The translations under genes were made by a program, and so were the position numbers. Below are positions 32,334 to 39,431 of a stretch of DNA of 64,000 bases, one piece after another. Below the pieces are notes generated by a model, which made no database searches, was not told the origin of the DNA, and worked only from the letters and a program-made list of their open reading frames with translations. Positions within the stretch are counted from its first letter, which is position 1. Each line of letters begins with the position of its first letter. The stretch spans positions 1-64,000 of the IMG/VR virus record IMGVR_UViG_3300037258_000374. The stretch is one strand, 5' to 3'. The DNA comes from a virus.

Positions 32334-32461
32334 TTGCGTTCGCGATCCGCTCCGGACTATCGGATGCACGGGATGCGTGAACGTCAGCGGCGGATGGACC
32401 AGCTGATCGGTGAGCTCGTGGCGATGAGGCTCCGAGTCGACGAGATGTCAGCTGCCCGTGA

Positions 32462-32467
32462 TAGGGT
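32462..32467 (+). promoter_or_regulatory. TAGGGT -10 box
   Basis: TAGGGT and a 7-nt spacer lead to the ATG at 32475. Confidence 0.6.
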
Positions 32468-32474
32468 TCGCAGC

Positions 32475-32675
32475 ATGGAAAACAAACCGACCATCGGGCG
32501 CATCGTGCACTTCCTCCACAGCGATGGAGGCAAGCGCGCCGCTATCATCACCGCCGTCCACAACGACGAGTGCGTGAACCTCGCGGTCTTCCCGCCGAGC
32601 GGTCCTTCGTACAGCGAGACCAGCGTGCTGATGGGCGCCGACGCTGGGCGCTGGTGCTGGCCGACGCGCATCTGA
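32475..32675 (+). CDS. Small beta-barrel-like protein
   Basis: 66 residues: MENKPTIGRIVHFLHSDGG ... AAIITAVHNDECVNLAVF ... WCWPTRI. The order resembles a small family widespread in actinobacteria and phages (GRIVHY ... AAIVTEV ... HWP). The leaderless box decides the start; an upstream in-frame ATG at 32388 would add a helical extension. Function unknown. Confidence 0.65.
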   Translation: MENKPTIGRIVHFLHSDGGKRAAIITAVHNDECVNLAVFPPSGPSYSETSVLMGADAGRWCWPTRI

Positions 32676-33079
32676 GGATTGCCCCGGTACGCGACACAGC
32701 CAAGCTGCTGTACGAGGCGTACATCGCCAACAGCGAGGGCCTGAACTACCAGGGCTTGCCGTGTCCGCAGTGGGATGACCTGACGCCAGCGGTGCGCTCG
32801 CATTGGTGCGCGTCCGCGATCGCCGCGACCACCGGTCAGCCAGTGATCAGCCTACGCGCGCAGGGTGTCGACTGCGGGATGTGCGAAGACAACGTGCCGC
32901 ACATCCACGTCCACCAAGCTACGCCAGCGCAGCTCGTGCTCGCGCTCGGCGAGGCTTCCACGGCCCATCGCCAGCTCGTGCTCGACAACATGGCGCTCAA
33001 GCGAAAGGTCCAGCACTGGAGGCAGCGCGCCGCTCAGCATGGCTGCAACATCGATGGCGGCGACGCGGACTGCGGATGA
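32654..33079 (+). CDS. Hypothetical protein with CGxC and HIHVH motifs
   Basis: 141 residues if GTG 32654 is the start, which is uncertain. KLLYEAYIANSEGLNYQGL, then CGMCEDNVPHIHVHQ, probably a metal site, and a C-terminal helix. Overlaps the next gene by 4 nt. Function unknown. Confidence 0.55.
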   Translation: MLADAHLRIAPVRDTAKLLYEAYIANSEGLNYQGLPCPQWDDLTPAVRSHWCASAIAATTGQPVISLRAQGVDCGMCEDNVPHIHVHQATPAQLVLALGEASTAHRQLVLDNMALKRKVQHWRQRAAQHGCNIDGGDADCG

Positions 33080-33819
33080 TCGCGTACCTGAGCCACACGC
33101 TCGGCAGCTCGAACGGCATCGATTCCGTTCGCCGACAGGACAACATCGCGAACGCGATCTCGTGGCTCGACTTCCTCGTGATGCACACGACCTGGGCGAT
33201 CACGTTGCCGTGGCTGCCGTTCGTCATGACCGAGCACGGCGCGCGAGAGGTGCATCGGCCGCGCGGTTTCGCGGACCAGATTCGCATCCTGCAACGATGC
33301 GATGCGATCGTGCTGGTCGGCGGCATTATCAGCCCACACATGAACCACGAGATCGACATCGCTCGTCGAGGCCACATCGCCATCGTCGACCTGAGCGATC
33401 TTGGACGGCATCCGCCGGACAGCGAGGTTACGGACAATGCGTTCCGAGCGCTGCTAGCCGATCGCGCCCCGCGCTGCGCTCGCCGAGCGTGCCAGCGCGC
33501 AGTAGGTGTTCGCGCGGGGCGCCGCGCCCGTGTTAGCCTGCTCGGCATGCCGACCAACGACGAGACCAAGAAGCCGGACGTGGCCGGGAACGCCCCGGGC
33601 ACGTCGCCGGAGACCAGGAAGCCGGACGTGGTAGCCGCGAGCGCGAAGGCGGTCGAGCCATCCAGGGCCGAGGCCGCGAAGCCGGCCGCGCCGGTGGCGC
33701 GCGTGATGCGCACGGACACGCCAGCGCGCCCTTCGATGAAGGCGGCCGCGCCCAAGAAGGGCGGCAGCAAGCCGCCGTGGAAGGGCGGCCACTGGAGGCA
33801 CTTCCACCCCTGGAAGTAG
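33076..33819 (+). CDS. DUF4406/deoxyribosyltransferase-like domain, open into next gene
   Basis: The first ~130 residues (MIAYLSHTLGSSNGIDSVRR ... RCDAIVLVGG ... MNHEIDIARRGHIAIVDL) resemble the nucleoside-2-deoxyribosyltransferase-like DUF4406 domain of phages. The frame has no stop before 33819, so translation would run through a promoter-like stretch into the Lys/Pro/Ala protein at 33547. Either a 247-residue fusion is made or a stop was lost between two genes. Confidence 0.6.
   Translation: MIAYLSHTLGSSNGIDSVRRQDNIANAISWLDFLVMHTTWAITLPWLPFVMTEHGAREVHRPRGFADQIRILQRCDAIVLVGGIISPHMNHEIDIARRGHIAIVDLSDLGRHPPDSEVTDNAFRALLADRAPRCARRACQRAVGVRAGRRARVSLLGMPTNDETKKPDVAGNAPGTSPETRKPDVVAASAKAVEPSRAEAAKPAAPVARVMRTDTPARPSMKAAAPKKGGSKPPWKGGHWRHFHPWK
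33534..33539 (+). promoter_or_regulatory. TAGCCT -10 box
   Basis: TAGCCT and a 7-nt spacer lead to the in-frame ATG at 33547. Confidence 0.5.
33547..33819 (+). CDS. Low-complexity Lys/Pro/Ala protein (internal start)
   Basis: 90 residues from the leaderless ATG. Repeats KKPDVAGNAPGTSPETRKPDVV in two similar halves (KKPDV, RKPDV), a Lys/Pro/Ala-rich middle and a Trp/His end (PPWKGGHWRHFHPWK). Probably disordered and basic; function unknown. Same frame as the upstream domain. Confidence 0.55.
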   Translation: MPTNDETKKPDVAGNAPGTSPETRKPDVVAASAKAVEPSRAEAAKPAAPVARVMRTDTPARPSMKAAAPKKGGSKPPWKGGHWRHFHPWK

Positions 33820-33850
33820 CGCCGCGGCGCTGATCGTCAGAGCGGCGCAG

Positions 33851-33856
33851 TAGGGT
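33851..33856 (+). promoter_or_regulatory. TAGGGT -10 box
   Basis: TAGGGT and a 7-nt spacer lead to the ATG at 33864. Confidence 0.6.
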
Positions 33857-33863
33857 CGCTCGC

Positions 33864-34481
33864 ATGTCACACGCGAAACATGCAGAGCAGATCTACGGCG
33901 CTGTGGAGCCGGGCTCGATCGAGCCGCCCGCGCCGATTCCATTTCGACCAGCGGGCGACCGCATCGTGGTCAAGCAGAACGCGCTCGACCCGATGACGGT
34001 CGGCGGCGTGATCAAACGACCAGACCGCGAGTCGGACTGGACCGCGTTTGGTGTCGTGGTCGCTGTCGGGCCCGGCGAACGCAACAAGCTCGGCGAGCGC
34101 ATCCCGCTCACGCTCAAGGTCGGCGATCAGGTCGTGTACGACTTCCGCCGCGGGCGCGAGGAGCGCGAGGTGCAGCACATCTGCGGTCCTCGGATGGTGA
34201 TCCTGCACGAGCACGAGGTCGCAGCCGTGATCGACGCCGATGACACGTGCGAGCATCCTGCGCTCACGCGGTGCACGAGCTGCGCGACGGTGATCTGCAG
34301 CGACTGCATCGAGCCCGTGCTCGAGCATCGGTTCGCGAGCAGCTACATGCGCGAGAGCGGCGCGACGTGCATGCCATGTCGTGTCGCGACCGAGGATGTC
34401 GACGACACCAACAGGTTCAAGCGCGAATCCGATTGGACCGCGCGGGACGCGGCCGGCGTGCCGGATGGCGGTCCGGCGTGA
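33864..34481 (+). CDS. GroES-like co-chaperonin fused to zinc domain
   Basis: 205 residues. Residues about 28-122 read as a Cpn10/GroES fold: FRPAGDRIVVKQ, GGVIKRPD, GVVVAVGPG, LKVGDQVVYDFRRG, ILHEHEVAAVID. A C-terminal B-box/ribbon-like zinc domain follows (CEHPALTRCTSC ... CSDC ... CMPC), then a charged tail. It may redirect host GroEL for capsid folding, as phage co-chaperonins do; the zinc module is unusual. Confidence 0.75.
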   Translation: MSHAKHAEQIYGAVEPGSIEPPAPIPFRPAGDRIVVKQNALDPMTVGGVIKRPDRESDWTAFGVVVAVGPGERNKLGERIPLTLKVGDQVVYDFRRGREEREVQHICGPRMVILHEHEVAAVIDADDTCEHPALTRCTSCATVICSDCIEPVLEHRFASSYMRESGATCMPCRVATEDVDDTNRFKRESDWTARDAAGVPDGGPA

Positions 34482-34723
34482 TGTCGTCATCGCTGATTGG
34501 CCGCATCGCGTGGTTCATCGGTGCTGAACTCGAGCACGAGCAAATCGGCCAGATCGTTGCGGTCAATTTTCGCGAGGTCGGCGCCGAGCTGCTCGTGTTG
34601 CTTGGCAACGGACGCCTTCAGGTGTGGCCGACCGATCGGGTAGAAATCAACAAGCCCGTGGAGAAGCCGTACGAGCGACCACCGCCAACGAGCATGCCTG
34701 GCTCCGACAAGAGCATAAAATGA
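34478..34723 (+). CDS. Small beta-rich protein
   Basis: 81 residues from GTG 34478 (GTGA overlap; ATG 34481 possible). Strand-rich (IGQIVAVNFREVGAELLVLL) and ends in a Pro-rich basic tail. Function unknown. Confidence 0.55.
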   Translation: MMSSSLIGRIAWFIGAELEHEQIGQIVAVNFREVGAELLVLLGNGRLQVWPTDRVEINKPVEKPYERPPPTSMPGSDKSIK

Positions 34724-35037
34724 ACGGCTACCAGACCCCGGACGGGACCCGTTACGTCATCGGGCCCGGCGGTGATCCGGTGCGCGCGCGGTTCCACATG
34801 ATCCTCGGGATGACGTGGATCGGATGGCTGAACTTCTGCGTGCTGCAGTGGTTCGGCGTGCGCCTGATCTACACCGTGCGCGACGATGGAGGCATGCGTG
34901 TCAAAGGCGCTCGGCTGCGGTGGCCGATGACGCGCTGGCACATGACGTGGGACCTCGCGGGCATCGTGCCGCTGATGTTCAGCTTGCCGGTGCTCGTGAT
35001 CGCCGCGCTGGTATGGTGGTGGGCATGCAGTATGTGA
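34720..35037 (+). CDS. Small membrane protein
   Basis: 105 residues, ATG overlapping the upstream stop. Hydrophobic stretches MILGMTWIGWLNFCVLQWF and IVPLMFSLPVLVIAALVWWW imply two membrane segments. Possible holin-like or superinfection-exclusion protein; no proof. Confidence 0.6.
   Translation: MNGYQTPDGTRYVIGPGGDPVRARFHMILGMTWIGWLNFCVLQWFGVRLIYTVRDDGGMRVKGARLRWPMTRWHMTWDLAGIVPLMFSLPVLVIAALVWWWACSM
35012..35017 (+). promoter_or_regulatory. TATGGT -10 box
   Basis: TATGGT and a 7-nt spacer lead to the ATG at 35025, inside the end of the membrane-protein gene. Confidence 0.5.
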
Positions 35038-35252
35038 TCGCCATCATCGGATTCGTTACGATCGTCTCGCTTGCGGTGTTCGCGGTCGTCCACCGCAAGC
35101 CGAGCGTGATGCACGCGCCGACTCCGATGCACTGCCCGGATGCCCTGGACAGGTCAATGGAGTGCGTGGGCGACGACCAGCGCGTGTACATCTGCGTGAA
35201 GGAGTACGGCGACGAGCAGCTCGACATCTTCTGCGCGGTGCGCACGCCGTGA
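35025..35252 (+). CDS. Small membrane-anchored or secreted protein
   Basis: 75 residues. One hydrophobic N-terminal segment (YVIAIIGFVTIVSLAVFAVV) precedes a short domain with four cysteines (HCPD ... ECVG ... ICVK ... FCAV), likely disulfide-bonded outside the cytoplasm. Next to the other membrane gene; a lysis accessory (spanin-like) role is only a guess. Confidence 0.6.
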   Translation: MQYVIAIIGFVTIVSLAVFAVVHRKPSVMHAPTPMHCPDALDRSMECVGDDQRVYICVKEYGDEQLDIFCAVRTP

Positions 35253-35398
35253 AGGTCGGTAAGTTGCCCGAGTCGCTGCCAGCGGTGCGGACGCGAGCGC
35301 TCACGTTCGACGACCTCGACGACCTGCTCCGGCAGATCCGCGAGTCGGTGAAGGCGCCCGAGCCGTGGCCTCGAGCGCCGAGACCGGTGCAGCGATGA
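35249..35398 (+). CDS. Very small hypothetical protein
   Basis: 49 residues from GTG 35249 overlapping the previous stop (GTGA). Acidic helix then Pro-rich end. Function unknown. Confidence 0.5.
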   Translation: MKVGKLPESLPAVRTRALTFDDLDDLLRQIRESVKAPEPWPRAPRPVQR

Positions 35399-35601
35399 AG
35401 CGCCTGCTCCTGCTCCGCATACTCGTGCACCTCGTGATGCGTGCGCGCTCGTACGCGATGCAGGCAGCGATGGACCTATGCGCCCGAGGCGAGCCCGTAC
35501 CCGAGTTTTTGCTGCTGTACGAGCGGGCGCTCGACTACCTGCTGACCCCCGAGTCGGCGGTGTACGGCCGGGGCGCACAGCCAACGCGCGAAGGCCGATA
35601 G
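35395..35601 (+). CDS. Small hydrophobic helical protein
   Basis: 68 residues, ATG overlapping the previous stop. Starts MKRLLLLRILVHLVMRAR and continues helical. Function unknown. The following 189 nt (35602-35790) hold no gene with a usable start. Confidence 0.5.
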   Translation: MKRLLLLRILVHLVMRARSYAMQAAMDLCARGEPVPEFLLLYERALDYLLTPESAVYGRGAQPTREGR

Positions 35602-35778
35602 CCCGCACGTCGGAGCCGGAGCCGACCCCGAGGCCGAGCCCGCGTTCGACCTCGACCTCCGGCGCTGTCCGTGCGGGTCGACTATCGGGGTGCCCGTCGT
35701 CGCATGATCCCGCTGTGCTCGATCGATGGCCCTTGAAGGGCGGAGAGCAGGCAGATCCTCGTCACGACCCGCGGTAGC

Positions 35779-35784
35779 TACTCT
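35779..35784 (+). promoter_or_regulatory. TACTCT -10 box
   Basis: TACTCT and a 6-nt spacer lead to a GTG at 35791 that opens a frame through the iterons. Confidence 0.4.
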
Positions 35785-35790
35785 GAGCGT

Positions 35791-36018
35791 GTGGCGTTAT
35801 GCCCGTCAAGTCCGGAGTGGTTTCGGCGCCACGAATCCGGAACAGACCCCATCCGTAGCGTCGTCACGCGATGTCACGCGATGTCACGCGATGTCACGCG
35901 ATGTCACGCGACGTCACGCGACGTCACGCCCGTTCCGAACAGGGCTGCGTCCGGCCTCCGCGCTGCTGCGTCGGTCCTGACCTCGCTCCGTAAGTTCGCG
36001 ATTCCTCGTTCGTGGTAG
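35791..36018 (+). CDS. Doubtful ORF across the iteron array
   Basis: 75 codons from GTG 35791, preceded by a leaderless-type box. Its middle is simply the translation of 10-bp repeats (SRDVT/CHA patterns), so coding is uncertain; the region may be an origin transcribed from this promoter. Confidence 0.3.
   Translation: MALCPSSPEWFRRHESGTDPIRSVVTRCHAMSRDVTRCHATSRDVTPVPNRAASGLRAAASVLTSLRKFAIPRSW
35863..35932 (+). repeat. Seven 10-bp GTCACG iterons, candidate origin
   Basis: Seven units without gaps: four GTCACGCGAT, two GTCACGCGAC, one GTCACGCCCG. Same core and same 10-bp period as the array in the initiator gene at 22529. Lies in the largest poorly coding stretch (35602-36056). Confidence 0.8.
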
Positions 36019-36021
36019 GGT
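36016..36021 (+). promoter_or_regulatory. TAGGGT -10-like box
   Basis: TAGGGT 35 nt before the ATG at 36057. No start codon lies at the usual 6-7 nt, so a short leader is expected. Confidence 0.4.
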
Positions 36022-36056
36022 CAGGATATCCGGACCAAGCCGGGTCAGCCGTGTCG

Positions 36057-36506
36057 ATGACCTCGAAGCCCCACAAGCCGCCTAGTGCTCGAACGCTGCG
36101 CGCGATGGAGCTGATGCGGCAGATGCGCCGGTCGGAGGCGGTGCGCGAGCAGATGGCGCAGTGGAAGATCGGCCGCACGCAGGCGCAAGAGGACATGAAG
36201 GCGGCGGAGCTGTTGCTCGCGGCCGAGCTCGTCGAGAAGCTGCCGGCCTACCGCGCCGTGAGCATCAATCGCCTGGAGCGGTTGCTGGACAAGGCCGAGG
36301 ACATCGGCGACCTGCGCGCGGCTGCGCTGCTCCAGCGCGAGATCACGCGCATCTCCGGCATCGCGGCTCCGCAGGAGATCAAGCACAGCGGCGCGATCGA
36401 CACGCGGCCTAGCGAGCAGAGCTACGCCGACCTCGAGCAGCCCGAGCTCGACCTGCTGGCCAAGATCGGCGCGATCCCTGCGCCGGCGAGCACGACCGAG
36501 CACTGA
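36057..36506 (+). CDS. Putative small terminase subunit
   Basis: 149 residues from ATG 36057 (MTSKPHKPPSART). Basic N-terminal helices, central coiled region and a C-terminal part (LRAAALLQREITRISGIAAP then IKHSGAI) resembling phage small-terminase/HTH proteins. It would recognise packaging DNA; the iteron array just upstream could matter for that too. The large subunit is 4.4 kb downstream, so the assignment is tentative. Confidence 0.55.
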   Translation: MTSKPHKPPSARTLRAMELMRQMRRSEAVREQMAQWKIGRTQAQEDMKAAELLLAAELVEKLPAYRAVSINRLERLLDKAEDIGDLRAAALLQREITRISGIAAPQEIKHSGAIDTRPSEQSYADLEQPELDLLAKIGAIPAPASTTEH

Positions 36507-36522
36507 AGTCAGCCCCGCGTTG

Positions 36523-36528
36523 TAGGGT
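36523..36528 (+). promoter_or_regulatory. TAGGGT -10 box
   Basis: TAGGGT and a 7-nt spacer lead to the ATG at 36536. Confidence 0.6.
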
Positions 36529-36535
36529 CGCGATC

Positions 36536-37537
36536 ATGAAGACCCAGCACAACGACATCCCGGCCAAGGCGAAGGTCAACTTCGACCTCGCGCTCGTGAA
36601 GCTCTACAGCGGCAGCCACGGCAACGACATCCCGAGCGGTCCAGACGACTGCGCGGTGTGCTTCAACGAGCTCGTCTCGCTGTTGCCCGGTGGTCATTCG
36701 AAGCCCGAGATGACGGACCGCCCGGACAGCGAATGTCCGGCTCTCAACGAGTTCACGATCTGGCTGAATGATCGCTGGTCCGACGAGGACCGCCAGAAGC
36801 TGATCCAGTTCGCCAACCTCGTGATCGGGACGCGTGGCTCGGACGCGTTGACGAAGGCGCGCCGCGAGTTCCTCGCCGATGGCTCGCTCAAGATCTTCGC
36901 CCAGTTCTTCCGCGAGCTGCCCGGCGCGCCCCAGAACGACGTAGCCGACCGCATCGCGAACCTGCCGTTCAACGATCGCGCGGCGCTACTCCGCATCTTG
37001 TACGATCAGACGAACGAGGCCATCCGCGTGTCACTGCCCAAGCTGCTCCGCGAGCTCGCGCACAAGCCTCGTCCCGACATCGCTGTGCGGCTCGAAGCGC
37101 TCGCGCCGATCATCGACCTCAATACCGCGCGCCTCGCGCGAGATCTTGTTTGGCGTATCAGGGACGAGAACGGTTGGTACGGCTGGACGTGGCGATCGCT
37201 GATCAGGAAGGCGGTCGAGGCGGTCGAGGCGGGCGCGGCGGGCGCGGCGGTCGCGGCGGGCGCGGCGGTCGCGGCGGTCGCGGCGGTCGCGGCGGTCGCG
37301 GCGGTCGCGGCGGTCGAGGCGGGCGCGGCGGTCGAGGCGGTCGCGGCGGTCGCGGCGGTCGCGGCGGTCGCGGCGGTCGAGGCGGGCGCGGCGGTCGAGG
37401 CGGTCGCGGCGGTCGCGGCGGTCGAGGCGGTCGAGGAAGATCTTGCGCCGAAGTATCGCGAGCTGCAGCAGCGCACCGTCGAGCGCACGCTCGCGCTGTT
37501 CAAGGCGGCGATCGAAATCCAAGAGCCGCCCCAATGA
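36536..37537 (+). CDS. Protein with Ala-Val/Glu/Gly tripeptide repeat
   Basis: 333 residues. The first ~225 are a globular helical region with a Cys pair (CAVC) and no recognised family. Residues 226-300 are 25 tripeptides of type A-V-A, A-V-E or A-G-A, then a helical end. The repeat probably forms one long alanine-rich helix. The leaderless box fixes the start. Function unknown. Confidence 0.7.
   Translation: MKTQHNDIPAKAKVNFDLALVKLYSGSHGNDIPSGPDDCAVCFNELVSLLPGGHSKPEMTDRPDSECPALNEFTIWLNDRWSDEDRQKLIQFANLVIGTRGSDALTKARREFLADGSLKIFAQFFRELPGAPQNDVADRIANLPFNDRAALLRILYDQTNEAIRVSLPKLLRELAHKPRPDIAVRLEALAPIIDLNTARLARDLVWRIRDENGWYGWTWRSLIRKAVEAVEAGAAGAAVAAGAAVAAVAAVAAVAAVAAVEAGAAVEAVAAVAAVAAVAAVEAGAAVEAVAAVAAVEAVEEDLAPKYRELQQRTVERTLALFKAAIEIQEPPQ
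37211..37435 (+). repeat. 25 x 9-nt tandem repeat
   Basis: Units GCGGTCGCG, GCGGTCGAG and GCGGGCGCG in tandem within the gene at 36536. No frame is closed on either strand, so the length can change without breaking the gene. Confidence 0.85.
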
Positions 37538-37662
37538 CGCCAGGCGATGATGAAGCGATCGACAGCGACTTCTTCATCTCGACAATCCGCGAGCACCAAC
37601 ACTGGTGCGCGTGGCTCGTCATGTGGGGCTGCGTCGGCATTCGCTACGCGATGGGCGGCTGA
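37534..37662 (+). CDS. Very small hypothetical protein
   Basis: 42 residues, ATG overlapping the previous stop: MTPGDDEAIDSDFF onward with a Trp/Cys-rich hydrophobic end. Function unknown. Confidence 0.5.
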   Translation: MTPGDDEAIDSDFFISTIREHQHWCAWLVMWGCVGIRYAMGG

Positions 37663-37665
37663 TCG

Positions 37666-37803
37666 ATGACACGCGCCGAAGCCAGTTCGAATCTTTACGA
37701 TGCGGCCTACAGAGTGATCGAGGCAGGCGACGACAAGCGACACCTTGATCGCGTCGCGCTCGCGTTCACTCTGGCTTACATGCAAGAGCGCGATGATCGA
37801 TGA
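37666..37803 (+). CDS. Very small hypothetical protein
   Basis: 45 residues, MTRAEASSNLYDAAYRV onward, one amphipathic helix pair, followed by an overlapping gene. No ribosome site beyond GATCG. Function unknown. Confidence 0.5.
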   Translation: MTRAEASSNLYDAAYRVIEAGDDKRHLDRVALAFTLAYMQERDDR

Positions 37804-37885
37804 CGCCACGCTGCAGTGGATGGTGCGTAAGTTCGAGGAGGACGACGCGCTGTATCCCGAGGTCAGCGATGACTTGGCACCATGA
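37793..37885 (+). CDS. Very small hypothetical protein
   Basis: 30 residues, MIDDATLQWMVRKFEEDD onward, overlapping the genes on both sides. Reported because its frame is clean and coupled; evidence is weak. Confidence 0.35.
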   Translation: MIDDATLQWMVRKFEEDDALYPEVSDDLAP

Positions 37886-38060
37886 TCAGAAGCCCGGAGC
37901 GCGCTACCTGCGCTTCGAGCGCGATGGGGAGTTTCGCGAGCGCCTGCGCGTGATCGGCGCTCCGCACTACATGCTCGTCAGCAAGGCGCACGACACGCTG
38001 GACGAGTACGCATGGGACAGTCACCGCATGCAGCGGAGAATCGTCGAGGACGAAGCATGA
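37869..38060 (+). CDS. Small hypothetical protein
   Basis: 63 residues with GAGGT 5 nt before the ATG at 37869. MTWHHDQKPGARYLRF onward, charged. Overlaps the next gene by 4 nt. Function unknown. Confidence 0.55.
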   Translation: MTWHHDQKPGARYLRFERDGEFRERLRVIGAPHYMLVSKAHDTLDEYAWDSHRMQRRIVEDEA

Positions 38061-38275
38061 GCAACGAAAAGCAGCCGACGTCATTCGATATACGAGGCCA
38101 GCTCGATGGGCTGACGCTCTCGCCGATCGTCGACGACGCTGGGAAGCTGATGTGCATCGACGCGACCTGCGATCGATTGCCCGGCCTGCGGCTCACCGTC
38201 CAGGCTGGTGCAGCCGAAGAATTGTGGACCGCGCTCGGCGCGCTGCTCGGCAAGGACAGCCTACTACCGCGATGA
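38057..38275 (+). CDS. Small hypothetical protein
   Basis: 72 residues, ATG overlapping the previous stop. Beta-rich centre (LRLTVQAGAAEELWTAL). Function unknown. Confidence 0.55.
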   Translation: MSNEKQPTSFDIRGQLDGLTLSPIVDDAGKLMCIDATCDRLPGLRLTVQAGAAEELWTALGALLGKDSLLPR

Positions 38276-38463
38276 CCAGGATCATCAAGGTCCATCTGCC
38301 AGGCGAGCTCGGCGACCCGACGCTGTGCAACCTGAAGTGTCGACGCTGGCTCCGCGGCGAGCTCGTAGCGACGTCGCCGACGATCGTCACGCGCCAGGAG
38401 TTCGATCGGCTGCCAGAGCACGAGCGATGCGGGCGCTGCGTCTCGAAGACGAGGGCCGCGTGA
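38272..38463 (+). CDS. Small zinc-binding protein
   Basis: 63 residues, ATG overlap. LCNLKCRRWLRG ... CGRCVSKTRAA gives a four-cysteine site. Function unknown. Confidence 0.55.
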   Translation: MTRIIKVHLPGELGDPTLCNLKCRRWLRGELVATSPTIVTRQEFDRLPEHERCGRCVSKTRAA

Positions 38464-38631
38464 TGGTCTGGCCGCTCGCATCCTGGTGGCGGCTCGACGG
38501 CAGCGATCGCGGCGCGCAGCTGCTGTGGCTGACGTCGACGCGAGCGCGTCGAGTTCAAGTTCGCCGACGAGTCGCATCCGCGCCGGATGAGCGCGCGCGG
38601 GTTCCTAGTCAAGTTCAGGCGCGTATCGTAA
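38463..38631 (+). CDS. Small gene, probably frameshifted
   Basis: Starts MVWPLASWWRLDG in one frame to about 38543. There the convincing end (RVEFKFADESHPRRMSARG, stop 38631) continues one frame over. Joined, it would be ~56 residues. A one-base insertion in the GACGCGAGCGCG stretch, real or a sequence error, explains it. Confidence 0.4.
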
Positions 38632-38634
38632 GCT
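38629..38634 (+). promoter_or_regulatory. TAAGCT -10 box
   Basis: TAAGCT and a 6-nt spacer lead to the ATG at 38641; the box overlaps the preceding stop codon. Confidence 0.45.
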
Positions 38635-38640
38635 GGAGCG

Positions 38641-38940
38641 ATGATCGGCCGTCGCCTTCCGCTCGGGCAGTTCCCGCAGCAGCCCGGCGACTACATGGGA
38701 CCGATCGACGGCTACACTGGCGACAAGCCGGCGGTGTTCTTCTACAAGCCGAACGCGCGAGATCCTGGCGCGCCTGCAGTAACTCGAGCGATGCAGCACG
38801 TCGTCTCGCCTCCGCATCGGTTCCGCGAGTGCCCGGACGGCAGCTTAGAGATCCGCGAATCGCTCGGCGACATGCACAACGGCAAGAGCGACGGGTGGCA
38901 CGGCTTCCTTGATGCCGGCCACCGCTGGCGCAAGGTCTAA
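38641..38940 (+). CDS. Hypothetical protein
   Basis: 99 residues, leaderless ATG. Begins MIGRRLPLGQFPQQPGDYMG; beta-rich with several aromatic residues. Function unknown. Confidence 0.6.
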   Translation: MIGRRLPLGQFPQQPGDYMGPIDGYTGDKPAVFFYKPNARDPGAPAVTRAMQHVVSPPHRFRECPDGSLEIRESLGDMHNGKSDGWHGFLDAGHRWRKV

Positions 38941-39017
38941 GCAATCAGTCCGCGACCGCGCGCGAGCTCGGCATCCCGCGCGGCCGGCTACGTCGCTGGC
39001 TCAAGAAGCGGCCGGAG

Positions 39018-39425
39018 CTACGAACCGCCAGGCTCGTTGACCAGCCGTGACGTCTTCGCGCGCGCGTTGATCATCGAGCGGCGCTCGGGATGCGCGAGCA
39101 CCTCGGCGGCATCTCGAACGACATGCGGGTTGAAATGCTTCCAGCTGTCGCCGTGCCCAATGAGAACGTGACACTCGTGCTTGTCCATGCAGAGCGTGAT
39201 CAGATTGCGCTCGTCGAGCTCGAGCTCGGGATGCGAGTGGAACGGCTTCTCGTGGTGCACCTGTAGCTTCGTGCGTCCGCCACACGCCGCGCACGTCGGG
39301 TGCGCCTCGAGATGATGCTTCTCGACTGTCCGCCAGTGCGGCGAGCGCGTAATGCCGTCGCTCTTCTCGCGCTCGTGCTTGTTCGCCTGGTGGACGCGGA
39401 TCAGATGCCTGAGGAACGCGATCAT
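39018..39425 (-). CDS. HNH endonuclease, antisense to the surroundings
   Basis: 135 residues. The HNH core is CAACGGRTKLQVHHEKPF, then DERNLITLCMDKHECHVLIGH (CxxC, HH, N, H ligands). The ATG at 39425 is 6 nt after TAGCAT, so it is expressed from its own promoter. Short size and orientation suggest a mobile homing-type gene or a packaging-associated HNH. Confidence 0.82.
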   Translation of the reverse strand: MIAFLRHLIRVHQANKHEREKSDGITRSPHWRTVEKHHLEAHPTCAACGGRTKLQVHHEKPFHSHPELELDERNLITLCMDKHECHVLIGHGDSWKHFNPHVVRDAAEVLAHPERRSMINARAKTSRLVNEPGGS

Positions 39426-39431
39426 GCCGCG

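Noticed and set aside
35602-35705. Acidic frame ending LDLRRCPCGSTIGVPVV after the 35395 gene
   Set aside because: Looks protein-like, but there is no ATG, GTG or TTG after the preceding in-frame stop.
37150-37662. Gly-Gly-Arg repeat protein in a second frame over the 9-nt repeat, and Asp-Arg-Arg repeats on the minus strand
   Set aside because: The repeat is open in every frame by composition. Only the frame with a promoter and a normal N-terminal domain was kept, plus the small coupled gene at 37534.
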